The position numbers were made by a program, and so were the translations under genes. The notes below the pieces were generated by a model that searched no databases, was not told where the DNA came from, and saw nothing but the letters and a program-made list of their open reading frames with translations. A stretch of DNA of 10,648 nt, taken from assembly GCA_028565635.1 (NCBI GenBank), contig JAOXYB010028434.1:1-10648 (forward strand), in the 5' to 3' direction. Below, in pieces: positions 1 through 6,553 of this stretch (positions are counted from its first letter, which is position 1; every line of letters begins with the position of its first letter). The DNA comes from Phoronis ovalis (taxonomy: Eukaryota > Phoronida > Phoronidae).

Positions 1-185
1 TATGCCATTCCTTTCGCTCAAATAGCCAATTTAAACAGCGTACAATGATGATTCTTCGAATCGTCGTTGTCTTGTTATATCTATATGAGGACCATACCCG
101 CGAGAATGACGAGCTCCATTTCTAGTCATTGTTTTGAGATGACTATCATGATATTAGAATATTTATATTTTTGTCTACTTAATAG
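1..185 (+). other. EEPD1: 3' part of an EEPD1 intron
   Basis: I see no stretch that translates into the EEPD1 residues expected immediately before the exon at 186. The segment ends in a T-rich tract plus TAG acceptor. I read it as the end of an intron whose upstream exon is outside the window. Confidence 0.7.
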
Positions 186-293
186 TTATGCGATGAACTC
201 AATAATCCTACCTTGCCGTTTGTACAACAGTGGAAAGGTCATCGTGGAACGTGGAAGTGTTTGACATCAGAATTATGTGGTAGAATGTTCCAG
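186..293 (+). CDS. EEPD1: EEPD1 exon (first in window)
   Basis: This 36-codon exon is bounded by a T-rich acceptor ending in TAG at 183-185 and a GT donor at 294-295. Its translation begins LCDELNNPTLPFVQQWKG and ends GRMFQ, which lines up with the FCTELNQPTLP...WKG segment of vertebrate EEPD1. Both ends are phase 0. No EEPD1-like coding is visible in 1-185, so that stretch is taken as intron. Confidence 0.88.
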
Positions 294-2250
294 GTATAAA
301 AAAATCTTAAATAGAATTTAAAGCATCTTTATCAAAGGTTATAAACACACTATGTTTATAACAAACTTGCAATTTGACTGGCTATAATTTGAAGCTCTAA
401 ACTTGAAATATTAGGTTTTTGACTAGATACTTGAATTGCTTATATGATGAGCTCAGTGCATTTAATTATCAGATATGTTATTGGCACTGCCTTAGGTACC
501 ATGTGAATGGGGCTTATATTAACTGTAAATTATCTGCAGATACCTACAGTAGTGAAATATTAATTGAATTGATGAACCAGTTTATACCCATTCCATAACT
601 GTTAGGTATGTTTGGATTTCAGAGTGGTGAATATAATGGATTTCTATATGATGATAGTAAAGGCATTGAACTCAGGGATATGCGGCTTCTAGAAAATTCA
701 CCAGGTGCAGACAGAAAGTCTTTCGTCAGGAAACCATTTATTGGAATCTTTAAGGTTAGTTTTCTGGCAATCTGTGATCATCTATTTCCTTAAAGACATT
801 TCAAGAAGGAAAATACTTCTTATTTGATAGACAGCTGTGTAATTTCATTTACCTTTATTGACTCAAAGTCAGTTTGATAGGAAAAGCATATTGTATTTCT
901 CCATAGTAGAGGACTGTCTGATTAATGAGTTTTTCCAAATAGGTTAATCGTTTCGATTTTGTCATGGTGAGTGTCCATTTAAAAGCAACAGGATTATCAA
1001 ACAGAGATTTAGATGATCTACAGCAAGAAATTGTAAACATACCACGTCTTGTGACAGCTATTGAAGAACAGTTACCCGGAGAAAATGATTTACTAATCAC
1101 GGGGGATTTCAATCTAGCTGCAGATAAAAAAGGTAAGAACACAACTATGTTTCCTGTTCCTAGAAATTGGACAAAATGTAAATTTATCTAAGCCTTCATA
1201 TTTTGAAGTTACAGTATGACACAGTTTGGAACTTTTGTGACATACGTTACTGGAAGACAACATTTCTGCACTTGTAGTTTGTAGACTTCATCAAAAGATG
1301 TCGGCATGCTTTTTAAAACACAGACATGGACTTTGATAACTTTGGAAGCTTCGTTAAAGATAGAAAAGTAGAAAAAGCTAAGAAAATTGTCGAAGAAGGA
1401 ATAGAAAGGGATAGTTTATTAGTTCACTGAAGCTTTATTTTCTTCTGTAGAATTTGATGTATTACGTAAAAAGCACTTCAGCAATGCAATACCAGAAGAG
1501 TCATTTACGAACATTAGTGCCAAGAATCCTCAAGGCTCCGAAAGTTACGATAACATCTGGATTAGTCCCCAGTCACATAAAGCATACACAGGTAAACATA
1601 AGAAACCTTCTAGACCAAGGACAAATTAAAGAAGTTTAGATCCCCATAAAAAAAAAATAGCACCAACGGGAAACTCGTTTTTAAAAAGTTGAAAGAGTCC
1701 ACCTAGTGTCAACAAAACAAACTCCGAATTGTAATTCTCAATGCGACAGATCTAGTTTAATAGTTGCTTCAAATTTCTAATGCAATTCTAATTTAAAAGG
1801 AGCCCCGCAAATACTTTAATGTATCTACTTTTATATTCCATTTATGTAGAACTACCAACAGTGGGGTTGTGCTATAAGGACAAGATCACTTGAAACTTTT
1901 AAAAACTACTTTGCCCTACATTTATTTAGATACCAGGCCCTTGTCCATGAAAAAAATACACGTTGTAAATGGTTCCTGTAGTAAGACAATTTAAGTATGA
2001 GTGTTTACAATTGGTGATATGTAATTTGTAGTACTTGGAGGTACCTACGACAGATATGTGAATTTCTATTGTAGGCAATTCTGGTGTCGTCCGCAAAGGG
2101 TTAACAAGTCCTTGGATACCCAATGGCTGGACATGGGGTGGAGTGGTTAGTGATCATTGTCCAGTATGGGCAGAATTTTACACCGGAAAAGATTACGACC
2201 TAGGTGACATAGGACTTGGACTAGATGGAGTTCATATCAGACCAGCATGA
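186..2250 (+). CDS. EEPD1: EEPD1-like endonuclease/exonuclease/phosphatase-family protein, 3' half of gene (five exons, spliced)
   Basis: Join of 186-293, 623-754, 943-1132, 1451-1591 and 2075-2250, giving about 248 residues to a TGA at 2248-2250. Phases agree at every junction (0, 0, 1, 1). The translation matches my memory of vertebrate EEPD1 along its length: ELNNPTLP and WKGHRGTWK, YNGFLYDD, IPEESFTNISAKNPQGSESY, DNIWIS, and SPWIPNGWTWGGVVSDHCP. EEP catalytic motifs visible are His in VSVHL, Asp and Asn in GDFN (1105-1113), Asp in YDN (1549-1551) and SDH (2149-2157). Known for the family: human EEPD1 is about 569 residues, with N-terminal helix-hairpin-helix repeats followed by an EEP nuclease domain. 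It is reported to act in stalled replication fork processing and in macrophage cholesterol efflux. The 5' exons are outside the window. No frameshift or internal stop was seen, so the gene looks functional. Identity is high confidence; exact function in this animal is inferred. Confidence 0.93.
623..754 (+). CDS. EEPD1: EEPD1 exon (second in window)
   Basis: This 44-codon exon follows a TTTCAG acceptor and is read SGEYNGFLYDDSKGIELRD through to RKPFIGIFK. It is cut by a GTTAGT donor at 755. GFLYDD...ELRD corresponds to the GFLWDAA...ELRD stretch of the vertebrate protein. Phase 0 at both ends, so it joins the exons on either side cleanly. The flanking introns are 329 and 188 bp. Confidence 0.92.
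943..1132 (+). CDS. EEPD1: EEPD1 exon with catalytic His and GDFN motif
   Basis: The exon follows an AATAG acceptor and continues in phase 0 as VNRFDFVMVSVHLKA. It carries the VHL histidine (equivalent to the DNase I general acid/base His) and the LLITGDFNLAAD strand with the catalytic Asp and Asn pair. It ends AADKK plus one base before a consensus GTAAGA donor (phase 1). Confidence 0.95.
1451..1591 (+). CDS. EEPD1: EEPD1 exon with FTNISAKNPQGS...YDNIW motif
   Basis: The acceptor is TTCTGTAG at 1443-1450. The first two bases complete the split Glu codon left by the previous exon, and the product reads EFDVLRKKHFSNAIPEES and onwards. The FTNISAKNPQGS block is nearly identical to vertebrate EEPD1, and YDNIWIS holds the conserved Asp of the EEP fold. 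The donor is GTAAAC at 1592, phase 1. Confidence 0.95.
2075..2250 (+). CDS. EEPD1: EEPD1 terminal coding exon with SDH motif and stop
   Basis: After a TTGTAG acceptor the exon reads GNSGVVRKGLTSPWIPNGW, TWGGVVSDHCPVWAEFYTGK and a short acidic/hydrophobic tail ending HIRPA, then TGA at 2248-2250. SDHCP is the closing catalytic Asp-His motif of EEP nucleases. The C-terminal tail after AEFYTGKDY is not conserved with vertebrates, as expected for this end. Confidence 0.95.
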
Positions 2251-3821
2251 ATTTTATCATCTTTAGGCTTTTATTAATTTTTTATAATTACAGTACACGT
2301 GTGATTATTTATGTAAGTGTTTGTGATTTTAGCCATTCTTATATGAAAGTTTAATTTTTTTGCGTAATGATATGACCAGTATTAGATTTTATTGACCTAC
2401 TGAGTGCTCAAGTATGAACGGCTGAATTTTTATCACCTCATCTGAATAGGGCCTATTCTAACTGCAATTTCTAGGTTCACTACTGGAAGGATGCAAGGTC
2501 AAAACGGCATTCATTCAAAGTAAAATCAGCATATTTTAGAAATTTAATTGCATGTATTTAATATGGATGATGAAATTTGATGCTTTAGATCTTTTTTAAA
2601 TGTGGAGATTCATTGAAATTTTATCTGTAAAGAATGCCGAATGTTACACTTACCCTCAATTTTTACATTTATTTCTCAAATATTTAAACTTTGAAATTGT
2701 ATCTAGAAAAGGGCCTATTGCACCATGTGAGATTTTAGCATAATTTGTTTTGCCTTCTGTTACCTATTTTATGACAAGGACATCTGTTAATCTATTGTTA
2801 ATTATGTTTCACAAATGTTACAAGCAAACAAATAATTGCCCACCGGTTTGTTATCTAAGTTTCAATGTTTAGTTATATGGTGACGTTAGCAATCTATTGG
2901 GATTAGCCTGCATATTTATTTGAGACTTATGTCCAATCGACTCGTATTTATTTCTGCTTGCAATAAGCATATAGTTTGAAATGTTTGGTTTTACATCTCA
3001 AAGTTTAGTAAAACTACAAAGTTGAGCTTCGTGTAGCCAACATTTTGTATGTCCTTGGTAAAACACATAGTATTAATTAATTAACATGTTTTGTAAACGC
3101 GTATAAATCTTACTTATTTTAAGTGACAGGTGTCTTATAATAATCTAAGTGATAATGAAAACAATGCAATTTTAATATGATATAATCTGATAATATAGTA
3201 GGAATGATAAAAAGTTAGGTGGCCAGTGATTATATAGACAAAAAATGCAATATTAGAATTTGAGTATTTTATTACACTCAATGTGGTCGATTCATTTTGG
3301 GTAATAATAGCTTTATATATTATATGCATTTATTTGCACATTATGCTGTATAGGTATAACAACATAGTATTAACTTTTTGATCATTATGTTATAACAAGG
3401 TCTGATCTTATATATTGTTTATTTTTTAAAGTTGTAGCTCAATATTTCTGGTGTACCAAACAGTTTGTGGCAAACTAGGTGAGGCTGTCTCGGTTATAAA
3501 ATTTGACATGTTCCGTTGTCTCGAATAGAGCTTTTTAAGTTTGCTTCTCAAAAATATATCCAAGTGTATATATGGCTGTATCCATCAGAATGGGTTCACA
3601 GTGAATTTTATAATCTTATCCATATATCACTGATAAGATGTAAGATGCCTCACAACTGTGATATTGACACTTGGCTTATTAGTCTTCAGCTGATTAACCA
3701 ATTGAAAAAGCCTTTGCAACCATTTTGCATCATGTGCTTCCGGGCAGAGGGTGCTATTTCAGAGTTCTACTAAATGATATAAAATCCAACCCCCAGATCA
3801 AAGTTAAGATTATGGAATTGG

Positions 3822-3859
3822 CTGAGACTAATATAATAACTAAGTTATATTAGTCTCAG
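3822..3859 (+). repeat. Perfect inverted repeat, 15-bp arms, 8-nt loop
   Basis: CTGAGACTAATATAA at 3822-3836 is the exact reverse complement of 3845-3859, with loop TAACTAAG. It would form a strong stem in RNA. The pairing does not continue outward. Instead, the same hexamer GGAATT lies just outside each arm, at 3814-3819 and 3860-3865. Confidence 0.85.
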
Positions 3860-3991
3860 GGAATTAGGAACTCTTTTGTAAATGAAGTTCTGTACCACTA
3901 GCCGATATAGGCAATCAGTCGTGGTGACCTCTTCAAGTCTTAGTCTGTCAAGTCAGTGTGGCTTTAAGGGATCCACATCCCAGACAGAATG

Positions 3992-4005
3992 GTGTGGTAC
4001 CACAC
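3992..4005. repeat. 14-bp perfect palindrome
   Basis: GTGTGGTACCACAC reads the same on both strands. It lies about 55 bp before the likely polyadenylation signal. It could be a protein dimer site or chance; nothing here decides. Confidence 0.6.
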
Positions 4006-4060
4006 TCTTTATTGGAGCAATACAATCTTTGTTAACACATTGACCATCCATATAGATGAA

Positions 4061-4066
4061 AATAAA
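4061..4066 (+). terminator. Polyadenylation signal, probable end of the EEPD1-like transcript
   Basis: This is a canonical AATAAA. CA dinucleotides about 10-20 bp later could serve as the cleavage site, followed by a TGGTGTTTTATTTGCTC downstream GT/T-rich element near 4090-4106. The layout is that of a typical metazoan poly(A) site. A second AATAAA at 4760-4765 is an alternative distal site, with a GT-rich tract (4837-4860) rather far from it. Confidence 0.65.
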
Positions 4067-4759
4067 GTCACACACTGCACAGTGCCCTGGTGTTTTATTT
4101 GCTCACTGGGCATGCACATTTTACAGTAACAATGCATATACTATTTTGTTTTACACTACTCGTATAAGTGCTACTGTTTTATTTGGTTTTAATTATTGAT
4201 TTAGTACTGAACTGTTTTGAAAATGAATGCATGTTGTAAAAGTAGGTCATTTGTGGTTGAAAGATCTTATGAGGCGGGGTAGCTACTGGTGTTATTTTTG
4301 AATGGGTGAAAATTTTAGATTAAATTCTACCTTGTTACTTGTGATTTGTATCAATCATTGGGCATAAAATGGAGTGGTTCTGAAATATTTTGAAATTTGG
4401 ATTGCTATAGCTCTATATGTGCGAAGATTTGGATTTCATTGCTACTGCAAGCTAAAATTTTGGATTGGGTAGCACAGCACTTTTCTATATTCCAAAAACG
4501 TGAATGCATCCCAGGTATTAAGTTGAAAAATGTTTTGAAAATATTGTATTATGCTCAAATACAATGATCTATAGCATGCCTCAAATGTGTGCATTGTTTA
4601 AATTTGAATCCGCCACAACAGTCTGTTAATCAAATTATGTACAAATCCTCAGCTAAGAAGATTCTAGTACGTACTTTAAGGCAACTTCTGTGACAAAAAT
4701 ATATATTTCAATTATATATGAACAAAATATTGTACAAATATATATGTACTGACTGTTGA

Positions 4760-4765
4760 AATAAA
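4760..4765 (+). terminator. Possible distal polyadenylation signal
   Basis: AATAAA in a very AT-rich stretch. The GT/T-rich sequence CTGTTTTACTGTGTTGTTTTG follows only about 75 bp later, which is far for a downstream element. Weaker than the site at 4061. Confidence 0.3.
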
Positions 4766-4853
4766 TTATTAATATTACATTTAGAATGTTTTTCGGATCT
4801 TCAGTTTGAATTTCTTTTACAATGATTCTCAACATCTTCTGTTTTACTGTGTT

Positions 4854-4889
4854 GTTTTGTACACACTAACCAGCATTTCTTGTTTTACC
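4854..4889 (+). repeat. Diverged ~37-bp repeat, copy 1
   Basis: This copy reads GTTTTGTACACAC, a variable spacer, then CATTTCTTG and TTTTACC. It matches two adjacent copies about 480 bp downstream (5335-5408), where GTTTTGTGCACACC and CATTTC(T/C)(T/G)G recur at the same spacing. Confidence 0.5.
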
Positions 4890-4956
4890 AAACTGGAACA
4901 AAAACAACAGACGACTTACTCGAGTACACGGAAATGACGGTTCGAGTAGCAGGAAT

Positions 4957-4968
4957 TTTGGCGCGAAA
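4957..4968. promoter_or_regulatory. E2F-type site
   Basis: TTTGGCGCGAAA matches the palindromic E2F consensus TTTSGCGCSAAA in full. No transcription start or flanking gene with an S-phase role is evident within a few hundred bases, so the site may be non-functional. Confidence 0.4.
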
Positions 4969-5334
4969 ACCGGAAAAAAATCTTCGCATGGAAACAGGCG
5001 CGTTTGAGGATTGACTGTTCAAATCCCCGATGGTTGCGTAGGCCTCGACAGGATTTTTTTAGGGGCTGGGCAAAAATTTCCTTGCAGAAATTACCATGGG
5101 GAGATACGATTTTTTGTGCAAAGAGAAAGGATGTGCAATTTTTTGTGCACCACAAGAAAAGGCCAAAAATTGTCCCACAATACCAATTATCCTTCAGCCT
5201 GGGTTTAATAAGTTAATAGCCGTACGTACCAACTCATATCATACGGTGGGCGATGCAAACGACTTATTTAATTGCATATTCGTACAGAACATGTTAGCTT
5301 CATACATTCTATATCAATTCTTTGTGTCCCTGTT

Positions 5335-5408
5335 ATTTTGTGCACACCCAATATCATTTCTGGTTTCATCAGGTTTTGTGCACACCTACACACCATTTCC
5401 TGTAAAAC
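5335..5408 (+). repeat. Two adjacent copies of a ~37-bp repeat
   Basis: Copy 2 (5335-5372) and copy 3 (5373-5408) both begin with a T-run, then TTGTGCACACC, and carry CATTTC about 10-12 bases later. They are imperfect, roughly two-thirds to three-quarters identical by eye. Copy 1 lies at 4854-4889. Confidence 0.5.
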
Positions 5409-5560
5409 GCTTGGAAGTGGAATGTTGAGGGATGTAGGGTGCCCCTCCCCAGTGTGCAATGCTCTCACTTAAAAATTGCATTCAAGAGTCAATGGATGCC
5501 GCGGTTCGGACTTAACTGACCACAATGCTCGCTGCTCGCAAAAACCCTCCTACAGTCCCC

Positions 5561-5568
5561 AGTGTTCA
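5561..5568 (+). repeat. Target-site duplication, left copy (AGTGTTCA)
   Basis: This exact 8-bp sequence recurs at 6089-6096, directly outside the right terminal inverted repeat. An 8-bp duplication is typical of hAT and P elements and near that of Merlin elements. Confidence 0.8.
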
Positions 5569-5618
5569 CCCGAGGGGCTCAGTTGATAAAAAGTCAGGTA
5601 CCCATGCATGCTCGTCCG
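5569..5618 (+). repeat. Left terminal inverted repeat
   Basis: About 50 bp from CCCGAGGGGCTCA through GGTACCCATGCATGCTCGTCCG. Aligned with the reverse complement of 6045-6088, it shows several substitutions and a few inserted bases near the GTACCCAT section. The outermost 13 bases differ at only one position. Confidence 0.8.
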
Positions 5619-5625
5619 CAGGGTG

Positions 5626-6044
5626 CAAAATAAGCCCTGAAACGGGAAGTGGAGGATCATAGCAAAATACCACCCCCTAACCGGGGGATTTTGCTGAAAA
5701 AGGTACCCCTAAACGGGAAGTTTTCTCTGAAAAATTAACAACCAAAAAAACGGTTCCCAAAAAAATCGATAGTTAAAAAAAAAAACGTCAAAACAAAATA
5801 ATACACTAAATGTTAAAAAAAAATGCAAAATGGTCGCCAAAAGGTAATGCTCGCTGCTCCCACTGGAAAAAGGACCCCTAAACGGGAGGTGTACGTGAAA
5901 AAACAACCCCTGAAACTGGAAGTTACAATCATTTGCCAAAAACATACTCCTAAATATGAGGTTTTCCGCCAAAATCGACGCCTAAACGGGGTTCCCGGGA
6001 ACCCCGTCGAACGGCGAAAAAGGTACCCCTAACTCCCGTTTTTT
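5626..6044 (+). repeat. Degenerate ~33-bp tandem repeat array (element core)
   Basis: About 11-12 units of roughly 30-46 bp. The clearest form is AGGTACCCCTAAACGGGAAG followed by TTTTCTCTGAAAA (5701-5733). Related units include GGACCCCTAAACGGGAGGTG (near 5872), CAACCCCTGAAACTGGAAGT (near 5904), ACTCCTAAATATGAGGTTTTC (near 5945) and GGTACCCCTAACTCCCG (near 6021). Middle units (5734-5830) have decayed into A-rich sequence. Most units close with a run of A. Confidence 0.7.
5986..6007. repeat. 22-bp perfect palindrome inside the element
   Basis: ACGGGGTTCCC followed directly by its exact reverse complement, centred on CCCGGG with no loop. It starts at the ACGGG of a tandem unit, so it may have arisen by a local inverted duplication of the unit. 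Confidence 0.85.
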
Positions 6045-6088
6045 CGGACAAGCATGCGTACCCGATTTTTTTAAGTGAGCCCCCCGGG
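6045..6088 (-). repeat. Right terminal inverted repeat
   Basis: 44 bp whose reverse complement runs from CCCGGGGGGCTCACTTAA to GCATGCTTGTCCG and pairs with the left repeat. The right flank continues immediately with AGTGTTCA. Confidence 0.8.
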
Positions 6089-6096
6089 AGTGTTCA
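6089..6096 (+). repeat. Target-site duplication, right copy (AGTGTTCA)
   Basis: Identical to 5561-5568 and directly abutting the right terminal repeat. Confidence 0.8.
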
Positions 6097-6325
6097 AAGA
6101 TATGAATCAACATTTTCCAAATAATAGATTGAAACTTTGTTTTTAGTTTACGCTGCTAATTATAGTAACCAGTCTGTATTTTTAATAACTATTTTTAAAA
6201 TAAAACTTCGTTAGCCTTGAATGTTTAGCTAATAAGCAGGTTAATAAGATTTTAAACAGAACTATGAAAGAACAAACCGTGAATTTTGCCCAAGATACAA
6301 CGAGGTCCATGCTAGCGCAGCTAAT
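6097..6325 (+). promoter_or_regulatory. Upstream region / 5' leader of the seven-TM gene, with two short uORFs
   Basis: AT-rich sequence between the transposon and the next coding frame. Short upstream frames begin at 6221 (ATG TTT AGC TAA) and at 6264 (26 codons, stop 6342-6344, overlapping the next frame). An A/T-rich TTTTTAAAATAAAAC near 6192-6206 could be a TATA-like element, but this is weak in such AT-rich DNA. The transposon insertion ends only about 460 bp before the main start codon. Confidence 0.35.
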
Positions 6326-6550
6326 ATGGTTTGCCTTGAACTGATTCTACTATTGCCGGTTGCAGTAAATAACAACACGAAAAATATAGATGTACCAGAT
6401 TGCAACGTAATGGCGGAGTATGCAAATATTTACAGCACATTCGCATTTCCTGAAATTGCAACTTCAAACGTAACACGCAGACCGCATGGTGCACAACGCA
6501 CAGTTTCATATACTAAGATATGCCAACAGAAACAACACGTGTTCCTCTAG
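6326..6550 (+). CDS. 74-codon upstream frame with signal-peptide-like start, in frame with the seven-TM gene
   Basis: The translation starts MVCLELILLLPVAVNNNTKN, a hydrophobic run of about 11-13 residues followed by a polar part, as in a signal peptide. It contains two N-glycosylation sequons (NNT and NVT). It ends at TAG 6548-6550; the next in-frame codons are ACT and the ATG of the 555-codon frame. Three readings are possible: a uORF with termination-reinitiation; the true N-terminus of the downstream membrane protein joined by TAG readthrough; or an N-terminus cut off by a nonsense mutation or sequence error. It could also be chance, since AT-rich DNA gives such frames now and then. No homologue is recognised. 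Confidence 0.35.
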   Translation: MVCLELILLLPVAVNNNTKNIDVPDCNVMAEYANIYSTFAFPEIATSNVTRRPHGAQRTVSYTKICQQKQHVFL

Positions 6551-6553
6551 ACT

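Larger units (their letters stand above)
2251..4085 (+). other. EEPD1: Putative 3' UTR of the EEPD1-like gene
   Basis: About 1.8 kb of AT-rich sequence follows the stop codon, with no convincing coding region and no earlier canonical AATAAA noticed. An 85-codon reading frame at 3516-3773 has no recognisable motif and is best read as chance. The end is inferred from the AATAAA at 4061-4066 with a GT/T-rich tract shortly after. The UTR contains a 15-bp-arm hairpin (3822-3859) and a 14-bp palindrome (3992-4005). Confidence 0.55.
4090..5560. other. Intergenic region, no supported gene
   Basis: Overlapping reading frames of 60-110 codons occur on both strands here, the longest at 5096-5428. None has recognisable motifs, and several overlap each other, so I do not call them. 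The stretch 4900-5560 is richer in CpG and G+C than its surroundings. It holds an E2F-type site and copies of a ~37-bp repeat listed separately. A degraded repeat or an unrecognised promoter is possible. Confidence 0.5.
5569..6088. mobile_element. Non-autonomous DNA transposon (MITE-like), 520 bp, 8-bp TSD
   Basis: The element is bounded by the 8-bp direct repeat AGTGTTCA and ends in imperfect inverted repeats: left starts CCCGAGGGGCTCAGTTGA, right (reverse complement) CCCGGGGGGCTCACTTAA. The pairing continues inward to GCATGCTCGTCCG against GCATGCTTGTCCG. No transposase is encoded: an 87-codon minus-strand frame inside is low-complexity repeat translation. The interior consists of degenerate ~33-bp tandem units and a 22-bp palindrome. 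It would have been moved in trans by a related autonomous element. The superfamily is unproven: 8-bp duplications fit hAT, P or Merlin, but the termini lack an obvious family signature. Confidence 0.82.

Noticed and set aside
67-264. 65-codon plus-strand frame at the window start
   Set aside because: It overlaps the EEPD1 exon at 186-293 in a different frame, and its translation shows no similarity to anything; the exon frame matches EEPD1.
855-1142. 95-codon minus-strand reading frame
   Set aside because: It lies opposite the EEPD1 exon at 943-1132, whose plus-strand product is clearly conserved; this is an antisense shadow.
3516-3773. 85-codon plus-strand frame in the 3' UTR
   Set aside because: No motif, no good context and placed inside the probable EEPD1 3' UTR; consistent with chance.
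5015-5050. Possible tRNA or SINE B box (GTTCAAATCC)
   Set aside because: The five bases before and after cannot pair as a T-stem, and no A box or acceptor stem was found at the right distance.
5004-5428. Overlapping plus and minus frames of 66-110 codons
   Set aside because: Several frames on both strands are open at once with no motifs, as expected where stop codons are scarce in locally GC-richer repeat-like DNA.
5709-5972. 87-codon minus-strand Phe-rich frame
   Set aside because: It translates A-rich tandem repeat units of the transposon core; composition is an artefact of the repeat.
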